Source: Haliea alexandrii (GTDB lineage: Bacteria > Pseudomonadota > Gammaproteobacteria > Pseudomonadales > Halieaceae). From it: a stretch of DNA of 64,000 bases. Below the pieces are notes generated by a model. The model had not been told where the DNA came from and did no database searches. It saw only the letters and a program-made list of their open reading frames with translations. Positions 53,716 to 62,427 of this stretch are shown here, in pieces. Made by a program: the position numbers and the translations under genes. How positions within the stretch are numbered: the first letter of the stretch is position 1; the number at the start of each line of letters is the position of its first letter. The DNA lies in assembly GCF_003719295.1 (NCBI RefSeq), contig NZ_RFLW01000001.1, positions 806,001 to 870,000 on the forward strand, given 5' to 3'.

Positions 53716-54783
53716 TCAAGTTCGTATGACGCCCATGCGGCGCAATATGGGCAGAATTTCAACGCCAAGCCGTTGCAGGTCGCGCTCATAGTCCTGAAGA
53801 GTCAGCATGACGGCATCGACACCGCTGTTGTGTATCGCGCGGAGTTGCTCTGCCACCATTTCTGCGGTTCCGAGCAGCGGCAGACCGCCTCCACTTGCCG
53901 CGATCATGTTTTCGGTAAACTCGTCAAAGGAGCCGCTGCCTGCGCTGATGCCATCCAGCCAGTTGCGGGCCGCTTCGTCGTCTTTGTGTGCAATGATGCT
54001 CTGCAGTTCCTCCTGGGAGTCGGCCTCGGTGTCTCGCCACAAGAGAAAGGGAAATATGGCGGTTCGGACCTCGCGCCCCTGGTTCTGCGCCTGAGACTTG
54101 ATGCTATCCACCAGTCGTGGCAACGCTTCAATGCTCGCGCCGGACATGAACGACCAGTCGCAGAGTTTTGCGGTCATTGCCTGGGCATCGGAAGAGATGC
54201 CGGCATTGGCGATTTGTGGCATTTTGGCGGGGCGAGGCAGGGAGACGCCGTTGTTGATTGAATACCAGTCTGAGCGGTGATTCAGCGGTTCACCCGCGGC
54301 ATCCCAAAGGCCGCGCAGAATTTCGACGAATGCCGATGTGCGTTCGTAGCGGCGCGAGTGATCGTCCAGCTCCAGCCCCATCATCTCGAACTCTCTCTGG
54401 CTCCAGCCGCTGACGACATTGAGCCCCCACCGGTCGTTGCTGATATGTGCCAGAGTCGCGCCGACTTTTGCGATCACCATCGGGTGAAATAGTGGAACGT
54501 GCACTGTGGAGAAAACCTTTATTCTCTCGGTGGCACGTAGTAGTGCGGCAGCCCAGGTTGTGGTTTCCAGCGATGTGCCGAGATAGTTGGTTTCACCACC
54601 AAAACCGCGCCAACGACTGACGGGGAACAGGTAATCAAACCCCAGGGATTCAGCCAACAGGGCGATGCGTTCGTTGTTGGGATATTGCCACTGGTCAGCA
54701 ACAACCCCGTGGGTTGAGATGGACGGCATGTTGGAGCAGTTGGGCATGAACACGCCCAGCGCGAGAGAGTTCTTTCCTGTCAT
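53716..54783 (-). CDS. LLM-class FMN-dependent monooxygenase (SsuD-like)
   Basis: A 355-residue luciferase-like protein. Start at ATG 54783 with AAGG upstream; the open frame continues upstream into the TonB-receptor gene, but that part is not credible. Family features: W-Q-Y-P-N-N-E-R-I-A-L-L-A-E-S-L-G-F near 32-49, F-H-P-M-V-I-A-K near 97-104, and G-L-N-V-V-S-G-W near 120-127, close to SsuD and type II Baeyer-Villiger monooxygenases. No flavin reductase is adjacent. Confidence 0.87.
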   Translation of the reverse strand: MTGKNSLALGVFMPNCSNMPSISTHGVVADQWQYPNNERIALLAESLGFDYLFPVSRWRGFGGETNYLGTSLETTTWAAALLRATERIKVFSTVHVPLFHPMVIAKVGATLAHISNDRWGLNVVSGWSQREFEMMGLELDDHSRRYERTSAFVEILRGLWDAAGEPLNHRSDWYSINNGVSLPRPAKMPQIANAGISSDAQAMTAKLCDWSFMSGASIEALPRLVDSIKSQAQNQGREVRTAIFPFLLWRDTEADSQEELQSIIAHKDDEAARNWLDGISAGSGSFDEFTENMIAASGGGLPLLGTAEMVAEQLRAIHNSGVDAVMLTLQDYERDLQRLGVEILPILRRMGVIRT

Positions 54784-54851
54784 GGTGTGCCCTTGTACAG
54801 CGCGTTGAACAGGGAGGTCGCTGCAGCCAGCTGGCCGCGGCGACCGACTTG

Positions 54852-57050
54852 TCAGAACTGGTACATGACAGTGGCGCCGTAAGTACGCGGTGGCAGCATG
54901 GAGCCCACACGTACCGAGTTGTACAGTGGCGCGGTGATGATGTTGTTGGAAATCACCTCTTCGTCCGAAAGGTTCCTGCCCCACAGGCTTACCATCCAGT
55001 TTCCACCCGCGAAGGCATAGTCGACGCTGGCGTTGAGCAGGCTGTACCCCTCCTGGTACGCGTCTTCCCTGTTCCACTCAGTAAAGAATACGTCATCCTG
55101 ATAGTAGGCTTCGCCTCGCAGCCGCAGATCGCCGGTGCCCAGTTGAGTTTCGTAGTTGATGCCCAGTTTCGCGGTGTACTCCGGTGCATTTGGCAGTGTA
55201 TTGCCGCTCAGATCCGCGATGGCAAAGCCGTTCGCGTAGTCGCCGTTGAAGAACTCCTTGTACTCCGCGCTCAAATAGGTCGCAAAGAAGTCAACGGACA
55301 CGCCATTTCCCACACTCGCGTTCAGTTCGAGCTCCAGGCCATAGTTTTCCGCCTCAGCTGCGTTGATCGTGGTGACTGTGCTGGTGGCGTCAACAAAGGA
55401 GATCTGCAGGTCCTGATAGTCATAGTAGAACCCCGCGAGGGCCCAGGACAGCGTGCCGTCCTCTCGGCTCCACTTGTAACCGACCTCAAATGCATCCACC
55501 GTTTCCGGGTCCAGTGGATCGCTCAAGCTACCGGTATTGATGACCCCGGACTTGAAGGCTTGTGTATAGGTGGCATAGAGCAGCGAATCACTGTTACCAC
55601 GGTACTCCAGGGTAAGCCTCGGTGTGATGTCGTCCCAGTCAGCAGATTTGTCGGTGTTGATGTCGATGGCGGCAGCGTCGAAGCGGAAGAAACCGGTGCC
55701 GTCACGCTCCTCGTAGTTGTAGCGCAAGCCGGCAATCACGGTAAATGTGTCCGTCACGGGGTAGGTGACTTCGGCAAACGCACCGTAGGCGGTAATGTCA
55801 ACGTCGCCATTCTGTTCGTAGCGTCCGCTGTTGATGACGTCTCCGGTGGGTGTGCCGCAGAGATCGGGCGCAAGGACTATGCAGGAGTTTTCCAGTGGTA
55901 CCAGAACATTGCCGTATAGTTCTTCCTCGAGGTACATGACGCCGGCGAGAATGTCGTAGCCCTCGCCGGAGTAGTTGAATACGAACTCCTGACTGAAGGA
56001 ATCGCTTTCTTCTACGTAGTCGTTGCGACCAAAAAGGTTTTCCGCGGTGGAGTCGAGATCATCGCGGAGGAAGCGGTCCATTCCCTGCAGGGATGTAATC
56101 GAGCGCAGGCTCAGGGCTTCACTCAGGTCGAAGTTCAGGGTCAGTGTTCCCGCATAACCTTCGCGCTGGTTGATGGCTTCCTGGTCGGAATAAATGTCAT
56201 ACAAGCTACCACCGACATCGAAAACCGTGTCTGCACCAAGGAAAAGCACAGCGTACGGTGCACCGCCGGCGGAACCTTCGGATGGGCCAAAGTAGTGGAA
56301 GCCGAAATTGTTGTCATCTTCTTCGTAGTACTGCAGTGACAGGGTGGCATCCCAGTCTGCTTCAGGCTTGTAGGCAAAAGTAGCGCGATAGGCCTGGGCA
56401 TCGCGGTCGTCAATTTCCGCTCCAGTGAACAGGTTGTCGCCGTAGCCATCACGTTTTTCGATCTTGGTTGCCAGGCGGATGCCCAGCTCCGGTGTGGCAG
56501 GGAGGTCGACAGCGCCTTCAAACGTGGTGAGGCCGTAGTTCCCTGCGGTGAAATTCGCAAAACCACCCAACTCCTCGCCGGGTTTGACTGTGACCAGGTT
56601 TATGGCGCCGGCAGTGGCGCCGCGACCATAGAGTGTGCCCTGTGGTCCGCGCAGTACCTCGACCTGCTCAAGGTCAAACATGCCGGCCAGTTGGGCCGCC
56701 GGCCGCGGAATGATGGCGCCGTCTTGCAGGAAGGCAACCGCACCTTCGCCACCGATGTCGATACTTGTCATACCGATGCCGCGGATGAAAACCCGCGCAA
56801 AACCGAACTGATCGCCGATGGACATGTTGGGTACGGCAACGTGCATGTCGCGTACGTTTTCGATACCGCCCGGCCCCAGCGCGTCAGCGCTCAGTACGTT
56901 GGCCCCACCCGAAAAGTCGTCAAGGCTGACCGCGCGTTTGGTAGCGGTTACCACGACTTCTTCGAGTGTATTCTGAGCGTGCGCGGAACCGGCGAAAGCC
57001 AGTGCTGCGAGGACTCCTGAAAAGATTGCATTTCTCTTGAATGGGTACAT
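54852..57050 (-). CDS. TonB-dependent outer-membrane receptor
   Basis: A 732-residue receptor. The signal peptide ends at A-H-A (residue 25), the TonB box E-E-V-V-V-T-A (30-36) follows at once, then the plug (V-E-V-L-R-G-P-Q-G-T-L-Y-G-R-G-A near 127-142) and a 22-strand-type barrel ending in V-M-Y-Q-F. There is no N-terminal signalling extension, so it is not a sigma/anti-sigma transducer. Its place among catabolic genes suggests uptake of the pathway substrate, as with other large hydrophobic compounds in marine gammaproteobacteria, rather than siderophore import. Confidence 0.95.
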   Translation of the reverse strand: MYPFKRNAIFSGVLAALAFAGSAHAQNTLEEVVVTATKRAVSLDDFSGGANVLSADALGPGGIENVRDMHVAVPNMSIGDQFGFARVFIRGIGMTSIDIGGEGAVAFLQDGAIIPRPAAQLAGMFDLEQVEVLRGPQGTLYGRGATAGAINLVTVKPGEELGGFANFTAGNYGLTTFEGAVDLPATPELGIRLATKIEKRDGYGDNLFTGAEIDDRDAQAYRATFAYKPEADWDATLSLQYYEEDDNNFGFHYFGPSEGSAGGAPYAVLFLGADTVFDVGGSLYDIYSDQEAINQREGYAGTLTLNFDLSEALSLRSITSLQGMDRFLRDDLDSTAENLFGRNDYVEESDSFSQEFVFNYSGEGYDILAGVMYLEEELYGNVLVPLENSCIVLAPDLCGTPTGDVINSGRYEQNGDVDITAYGAFAEVTYPVTDTFTVIAGLRYNYEERDGTGFFRFDAAAIDINTDKSADWDDITPRLTLEYRGNSDSLLYATYTQAFKSGVINTGSLSDPLDPETVDAFEVGYKWSREDGTLSWALAGFYYDYQDLQISFVDATSTVTTINAAEAENYGLELELNASVGNGVSVDFFATYLSAEYKEFFNGDYANGFAIADLSGNTLPNAPEYTAKLGINYETQLGTGDLRLRGEAYYQDDVFFTEWNREDAYQEGYSLLNASVDYAFAGGNWMVSLWGRNLSDEEVISNNIITAPLYNSVRVGSMLPPRTYGATVMYQF

Positions 57051-57115
57051 GTTGGATCCTCGTTATTATAGTGCGATTGACCGATGTGAAAGTAAGGTTT
57101 CCCGGTTTGAGCCAG

Positions 57116-58732
57116 CTATCGCAGTATCTCGCGGCGTAGTGAAACTCCGTGAGCTTCCCTGTCCCAACTATCGCTGGTGATCCCTTCGGCACGCAGCAAA
57201 TGTTTCTGTACCTTGGCAGAAGGTGTTTTGGGAAGTTCCGGGAGGATGCGGATGTAGCGTGGAACCATGAAGTACGGCATTTTCTCCGCCAGGAAGTGCA
57301 GCAGCGCTTCGGGCTCCAGCACAGCACCCTCCACGGCGGCTACAGCGACCATGACATCGTCCTCTCCCACGCTGCTGGGGACGCCGTAGGCGGCCGCCTC
57401 ACGGACTGCGGGAAAAGCGACCACTTCTGCCTCTACCTCGAACGATGAAATGTTCTCACCTCGGCGACGGATCGCATCTTTGCGTCTGTCGACAAAGTAG
57501 AAAAAACCCTCCTCATCCTGGCGGAAGCAGTCGCCTGTGTGGAACCAGCCGTTGCGCCAGGCTTCAGCGGTAGCCTCCGGGTTTTTGTAGTAGCCGTGGT
57601 TCATGCCCCAGGGCCGATCCGTGCGTACCAGCATTTCGCCGATTTCGCCCGTGGGGACTTCGCAGTCATTTTCATCGACCAGCCGCACCTCTACTCCCGC
57701 GCGAACTTTGCCGCATGTTCCGCGGCGGGTAGGATTGGGCTCTGACACGATGGGTGACGAAATCTCGGTCATGTTGAAAATGGTGTAGATGTCGATGCCG
57801 AAGCGCTCATGCATGTCCAGAGCTGTCTCGGTAAAGGGCACCATAAAGGCCCTGCGCAGATTGTGTTGGCGGTCGTTCTGAGATGGCGGGTGTTTTAACA
57901 GGAATGTTGCCATTACGCCCAGCAGGAATGCGGCAGTGGTATTTGTTTCCCTCACGAAGGGCCAGAAACGTTCTGTGCTGAAGTTTTGCATCACGGATAT
58001 TGAGCCGCCGCGAGCCAGCATGACGAAAATGATGCCCATCCCCCCGATATGGAACAGGGGCATGTTGATCAGGAAGCGGTCATCGCCGGTAATGAAAGGC
58101 CAGCTTTCGGGTCCGGCGTTGGTATAGAGGTGCAGGTAAGATGAGAGCACCCCCTTGGATGGGCCGGTTGTCCCCGACGTATAGATGATGGATTGAGTAT
58201 GCCAAGGCTCTATCGGGTGTTTGAGTTCGGGCAGCTCTGCGCGGTCGTCAGTGAGGCTTGCGAAGGGTTCCGCAGGCAGCTGTGTAGTCGCCTTGGTCTC
58301 CCCGATATACACGACCCGTTCGAGCAGGGCGGTATCCACGTCATCCAGGCGATGAATCAGGTCACCGTGGGCGATCAGCAGGCGCGCATCTGAATTGGCC
58401 AGCACATGCGCCAGCAGTCGACCCTTGTACGCGGTGTTGAAGGGCACGAACACGGCGCCCAGATAATTGATCGCGAAGAAGCTGAGGATGCCTTCGGCAC
58501 CGCCGAAGAGCCACACGGCAACGTGGTCTCCCTGACTGACACCGCGGACGGCTAAGCCCGATGCAACACTGATCACCCGACGCCTTAGTTCAGCGTAGCT
58601 CCATGATGTGCCATCCTCGAAAACGGCGTAGGTGTGTTCGGGCTGATGTTCGGCCCAGTGTTCGATCAGGTCGCGGACCACACAGGCTTTTCTCGGCGGC
58701 ACTCGCGGGTCTGTGCAGGGTGTGGCTGTCAT
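57116..58732 (-). CDS. Acyl-CoA synthetase (AMP-forming, CaiC-like)
   Basis: An ANL-superfamily ligase of 538 residues. A3 motif Y-T-S-G-T-T-G-P-S-K-G lies near 178-188, I-F-N-M-T-E near 312-317, W-F-H-T-G-D near 398-403, and the hinge R-R-K-D-A-I-R-R-R-G-E-N-I-S follows. The C-terminal catalytic Lys is in P-S-A-K-V-Q-K. It resembles carnitine/crotonobetaine-CoA ligases. ATG 58732 has GGAG upstream. It would activate an acid intermediate before the B12 mutase step. The TetR gene lies 13 bp upstream. Confidence 0.9.
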   Translation of the reverse strand: MTATPCTDPRVPPRKACVVRDLIEHWAEHQPEHTYAVFEDGTSWSYAELRRRVISVASGLAVRGVSQGDHVAVWLFGGAEGILSFFAINYLGAVFVPFNTAYKGRLLAHVLANSDARLLIAHGDLIHRLDDVDTALLERVVYIGETKATTQLPAEPFASLTDDRAELPELKHPIEPWHTQSIIYTSGTTGPSKGVLSSYLHLYTNAGPESWPFITGDDRFLINMPLFHIGGMGIIFVMLARGGSISVMQNFSTERFWPFVRETNTTAAFLLGVMATFLLKHPPSQNDRQHNLRRAFMVPFTETALDMHERFGIDIYTIFNMTEISSPIVSEPNPTRRGTCGKVRAGVEVRLVDENDCEVPTGEIGEMLVRTDRPWGMNHGYYKNPEATAEAWRNGWFHTGDCFRQDEEGFFYFVDRRKDAIRRRGENISSFEVEAEVVAFPAVREAAAYGVPSSVGEDDVMVAVAAVEGAVLEPEALLHFLAEKMPYFMVPRYIRILPELPKTPSAKVQKHLLRAEGITSDSWDREAHGVSLRREILR

Positions 58733-58745
58733 GGGCAAGACTCCA

Positions 58746-59423
58746 TTATTTTTTGTCGCCGCCGCGGCGCGCCGTGTCGTTGATACGACTGGCGCTGGCG
58801 TCCACAGTTCGCGGGCGCGGCAGCACCAGGCGCTCGATGCTTCTGATCAGGTGCGTGATGATTTCAGCTTCGGACCAGCGACCACCCGGTTGATACCAGA
58901 ATGCGACCCAGCTCATCATGCCGCCAATGGTGGTGGCAGTGAGTACGGGGTCTTCAATGTCGAATTGACCGTTGCTGTGACCCTGGATCAGCACTTCTGC
59001 GAGGCGGTGGTCGAACAGCGAGCGCTTCTCTCGCACTTGTCGCGCCAGCGCCTGGTCCAGGTTTTTCTCTTCACGCTGGTAGACGACAATGTGTTCCTGG
59101 TTTTCAATGATGATCCTGGCGACCTGATCCACCATCAATTTCAACCGGTCCCAGCTCGTGCCCTTGGTCAAAAGACACTCCTCCAGCGCTTCCAGCGACA
59201 GCGTGATGCCTACTTCGGCAATGTCGTAGAGAATTTCACCCTTGTTTTTGTAGTAGCTATAGATGAAGGGTTTGGTGACCTGCAACTGCTCGGCAATGGC
59301 GTCAATGGTGGTCCCCTCATAGCCGGAGCGAAAAAACAAATGGCTCGCTTCGTCGCGGATACGTCGACGCTTGAACAGGGCCAGTTCCGCTTTGAGACTC
59401 TTGCCGGGTCGAACTCCGCTCAC
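58746..59423 (-). CDS. TetR/AcrR-family regulator of the catabolic cluster
   Basis: A 225-residue repressor-type protein. The HTH spans about residues 20-65 (R-I-R-D-E-A-S-H-L-F-F-R-S-G-Y-E-G-T-T and Q-V-T-K-P-F-I-Y-S-Y-Y-K-N-K), with a TetR_C ligand domain after it that contains W-V-A-F-W-Y-Q-P-G-G near 184-193. It lies inside the minus-strand run, 27 bp after the dehydrogenase gene. The dyad at 60687-60701, between the divergent operons, is the natural candidate operator. The inducer is probably a CoA ester or pathway substrate. Confidence 0.9.
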   Translation of the reverse strand: MSGVRPGKSLKAELALFKRRRIRDEASHLFFRSGYEGTTIDAIAEQLQVTKPFIYSYYKNKGEILYDIAEVGITLSLEALEECLLTKGTSWDRLKLMVDQVARIIIENQEHIVVYQREEKNLDQALARQVREKRSLFDHRLAEVLIQGHSNGQFDIEDPVLTATTIGGMMSWVAFWYQPGGRWSEAEIITHLIRSIERLVLPRPRTVDASASRINDTARRGGDKK

Positions 59424-59450
59424 TACAGCTTTTCCTCTCGTTGTCGTTCG

Positions 59451-60626
59451 TCAGTACGCCATTTCCAGAACGGGCAAAACATCAGTGGCTGTTTTGATCT
59501 GTCGCGGGTTGGTACGTGACCAGAAATCGAGCATGGTGTACTCGGCGATCTGCTGCAGTTGTGTACGCTCGACACCCACCTCCGCCAGCGAACGAGGCAT
59601 TCCCAGGTTGCGTATGAAGTCATCCACAACGTCGCTGGCGGCGCGCTCGGGTTGCCCGAAGCAGGCGCTGATGCGGCCCTGCCGATCACCGTTTGCCGGT
59701 GCATTGAAGGCCAGCACCGCAGGTGCCATCACGCAAGAACAATAGCCGTGGGGAACGTCACAGGTGCCGCCAAGAATGTGGCCGATGGCGTGGCTCAGAC
59801 CCATGGGCACCCCGGCGGTGATGGGGATCATGGACTGCCACACGCCGATCTGGCACTTGAGACGGGCTTCCAGGTCGCCCGGGTCACGCTTGACCCGGGG
59901 CAGGCCCTCGGCGAGCAGTCGCAAGGCGCAGTCCGCGAGGCCGTCACAGAAGTCATTCGACTGCAGTGATCCCAATGTCTCCAGGGCGTGGTCTACCGAG
60001 CGCACTCCGGTCGACAGCCACAGCCACTCCGGTGTGTGCACAGTGAGGGCGGGATCCAGGATGATGCTTGTCGGTGCCATGTTCCGGTGTTCGAAGCCCT
60101 GCTTATGATGCACATGTTCGTCTGTAGCGCCACTGAGCGGGTTGAACTCACCACCTGAAAGTGTCGTCGGGCAAATGATTACCGGGACATCGGGGCCCTC
60201 GAATACCGGCTTGACGGTCTCACCCTTGTCATCGACATAGACGTGGTAGGGCTCGAGATCATCGTGTTCTCGCAGGTTGTGCTTAAGGCAGAGGCTGACA
60301 ATCTTGCCTGCGTCCGTGATGGACCCACCACCAACGGTGACGATCATGTCGGCGTTCGCGTCCCGCGCCATTGCCGCGGCAGCGAGCACGGCGCTGCGCG
60401 GGGCATGCGGCGGCATGCCGTCGTAGGTGCCTGCAACGCGAGTGCCCAGCGCGGTCCGAATTCGACTGATTTCGTCTGTGCCCGTGTTCAGCGCGCGGCT
60501 GACCATGAGGAATACACGCTTTGCCCCCAGCCGTTCAGCTTCGCTGGCTATTGCCTGGGCGGCGGGTTCACCGATGAAGACTTTTTCTGTCGTGGTAAGT
60601 TCCACCACACTTGCTGGAATGCCCAT
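59451..60626 (-). CDS. Iron-containing alcohol dehydrogenase (maleylacetate reductase-like)
   Basis: A 391-residue group III dehydrogenase. The NAD(P) motif G-G-G-S-I-T-D (99-105) and metal ligands around D212-H213, H279, H283 and H293 (S-H-A-I-G-H-I-L-G-G and P-H-G-Y-C) are visible. The S-G-G-E-F-N-P-L-S-G-A-T-D segment recalls maleylacetate reductases. Start at ATG 60626 with GGGAG 5 bases upstream. It is first in the seven-gene run, behind a good promoter, and might oxidise the P450 product or reduce a later keto intermediate. Confidence 0.88.
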   Translation of the reverse strand: MGIPASVVELTTTEKVFIGEPAAQAIASEAERLGAKRVFLMVSRALNTGTDEISRIRTALGTRVAGTYDGMPPHAPRSAVLAAAAMARDANADMIVTVGGGSITDAGKIVSLCLKHNLREHDDLEPYHVYVDDKGETVKPVFEGPDVPVIICPTTLSGGEFNPLSGATDEHVHHKQGFEHRNMAPTSIILDPALTVHTPEWLWLSTGVRSVDHALETLGSLQSNDFCDGLADCALRLLAEGLPRVKRDPGDLEARLKCQIGVWQSMIPITAGVPMGLSHAIGHILGGTCDVPHGYCSCVMAPAVLAFNAPANGDRQGRISACFGQPERAASDVVDDFIRNLGMPRSLAEVGVERTQLQQIAEYTMLDFWSRTNPRQIKTATDVLPVLEMAY

Positions 60627-60673
60627 GGCAACTCCCGAGTCTGAATTATTGTTAGATAGACCGCTTGAGTCAG

Positions 60674-60715
60674 AGCGTAAACTTTTTTTACTGGCAGTCA
60701 AGGAAAAAATATTAC
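60674..60715. promoter_or_regulatory. Overlapping divergent promoters with a shared palindrome
   Basis: Minus strand (dehydrogenase operon): TTGACT (60701-60696), 16-base spacer, TACGCT (60679-60674). Plus strand (mutase operon): TTTACT (60687-60692), 17-base spacer, TATTAC (60710-60715). Both -35 elements lie in the imperfect dyad TTTACTGGCAGTCAA (60687-60701). A second dyad, TACCGGTA, is at 60713-60720. One repressor here could silence both operons. Confidence 0.6.
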
Positions 60716-60782
60716 CGGTAGACAAAGCAAGCGAGGAGTACTAAATTGCGGTGGTCAGCCTGAACCCGACTATGGGCAGCCT

Positions 60783-62417
60783 ATGAGCACAAATAACAAA
60801 CAAGGCGGGGACTGGAAGTCTATCTCCGGCTTGCCCTTGAAGCAGTTCTACAGCGAGCACGATATTCCCCAGGCGTATCGCGAGCGCTTGCGTGCTGACC
60901 CGGGAGAGCCGCCGTTTCACCGGGGTGCCCATCCCACGGGGTATCGCACGAAGGCCTGGCGGATTTTTCAGCTGAGCGGGTTCGGCAAGCCCGAAGATGA
61001 AAACGAGCGGATTCGCTTCCTGCTGGAACAGGGCGAGACCGGTTTCATCATGGAGCATGACCGCAACACTGGAGATCATTGTTACAACGTGGATCACCCC
61101 GATGTGGTGGCGCGCCGCGAGGATGTGGGTCTGACTGGGGCTGTCATGCAGAGTGTGCGCGATATCGACATTTGCATGAAGGACCTGCCGCTGGAAACCA
61201 GCTACGGTCACGCCGGCGGCGCCGTTGTGCAGCATGCCCCTTTTGCACTGGCAGGTTACTGGACCGTCGCACGCCAGCGAGGTGTTGATCTTGCTCGATT
61301 GCCCGGCACCGGCCAGAGCGACTTTTTCCTCACCTACCTGGGATGCGTGACCAAGCAGCAGGTCCCGACTGCGGCGGGACTGCGCTTCAATGCCGATATC
61401 ATGGAGTTTTGCAACGAGCACCTGCCGCGTTGGGTGCCCGTATCCATCGCGGGCTACAACGGTGCGGACACGGGGCTGAACGCCTATCAGGAACTCGGAG
61501 CGCTATTCGCCAATGCGGTAGAGTATCTGGAGGAAATCAAGCGCCGGGGCACAATGCCACTGGAGGCAGCCGCCCGCGCCTGTGGCGGTGTCAACTTCCG
61601 CGCATCCATGGACTTGTTTGAAGAGGCGAGCAAAATGCGGGCGGCTCGCCTTATGTGGCAGCAGCTGCTCCAACAGCGTTATGGCATCACCAACCCGAAG
61701 GTCGCCAACCTTCGCATTCACTGCGTTACCGCGGGTTCACGCATGACCTACCAGCAGCCGCTGAACAATATTGTGCGCGGCACGGTGATGGCCCTCGCCG
61801 CAGCTCTCGGAGGTGTGCAGTCACTGGGCGTCTCGGGTTACGACGAAGCGTTGTCGATCCCGTCAGAACACGCGCATCAGATGTCGGTGCGCATCCAGCA
61901 GATCCTGCAACAGGAGACCAATATCCAGGCGGTGACAGATCCCCTGGGAGGTTCTTACTACGTTGAAACACTCACAGCCGAACTTGTTGAGCGTGCCTGG
62001 GTATTCTTTGAAGAGATTCAGGAGCAGGGTGGATTTCTGGCCACGCTGGATTCCGGGTGGCTGCATGAACGTGCCGCGGAGAACCAGAGCGAGGACTTCC
62101 GTCAACAGGAGAGCGGCGAGCAGGTGATCATCGGTGTTACCGACCATAAAGATGACATATCACCGTTCGAAGTCGATGGCTTCATGGGGGTCGATGACGC
62201 GTATGACGTGGCGCTGGAGCGGTTGCATGATGTCCGCCGAACGCGTTACGAGGCTGGTGCCCACCGGGCATTGAAGGCGCTTGAGTCGGTGTGTCGCAGT
62301 GACCAGAATATCATGCCGGCGATGATGGAATCCTTGGAGGCGGAGGTGACTCTGGGCGAAATCGGTGACGTCTACCGCTCAGTCTTCGGTGACTGGGCAA
62401 CGCCAATTCAGACCTGA
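60783..62417 (+). CDS. B12-dependent acyl-CoA mutase, large subunit, divergent active site
   Basis: A 544-residue TIM-barrel subunit of the methylmalonyl-CoA mutase family, lacking the B12 domain (encoded by the next gene). It aligns well over R-G-A-H-P-T-G-Y-R, P-R-W-V-P-V-S-I-A-G-Y, P-L-N-N-I-V-R and D-P-L-G-G-S-Y. Against remembered P. shermanii MCM numbering, Tyr89 becomes L64, Ala116 (Asp in 2-hydroxyisobutyryl-CoA mutase) becomes E91, Arg207 falls at C188, and catalytic His244 becomes N226. It thus fits no known substrate class. The ATG lacks a Shine-Dalgarno; GAGGAG at 60733 instead precedes a five-codon TTG frame. Confidence 0.9.
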   Translation: MSTNNKQGGDWKSISGLPLKQFYSEHDIPQAYRERLRADPGEPPFHRGAHPTGYRTKAWRIFQLSGFGKPEDENERIRFLLEQGETGFIMEHDRNTGDHCYNVDHPDVVARREDVGLTGAVMQSVRDIDICMKDLPLETSYGHAGGAVVQHAPFALAGYWTVARQRGVDLARLPGTGQSDFFLTYLGCVTKQQVPTAAGLRFNADIMEFCNEHLPRWVPVSIAGYNGADTGLNAYQELGALFANAVEYLEEIKRRGTMPLEAAARACGGVNFRASMDLFEEASKMRAARLMWQQLLQQRYGITNPKVANLRIHCVTAGSRMTYQQPLNNIVRGTVMALAAALGGVQSLGVSGYDEALSIPSEHAHQMSVRIQQILQQETNIQAVTDPLGGSYYVETLTAELVERAWVFFEEIQEQGGFLATLDSGWLHERAAENQSEDFRQQESGEQVIIGVTDHKDDISPFEVDGFMGVDDAYDVALERLHDVRRTRYEAGAHRALKALESVCRSDQNIMPAMMESLEAEVTLGEIGDVYRSVFGDWATPIQT

Positions 62418-62427
62418 GGCGATAAGA

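Noticed and set aside
54849-55919. 356-codon plus-strand frame opposite the TonB receptor
   Set aside because: Antisense to a well-supported receptor; no ribosome-binding site and no family features.
57065-57070. Perfect TATAAT on the minus strand before the TonB receptor
   Set aside because: It is only about 15 bp from the ATG, so the transcript would start inside the Shine-Dalgarno, and no good -35 lies at the right spacing. The receptor is more likely read through from upstream.
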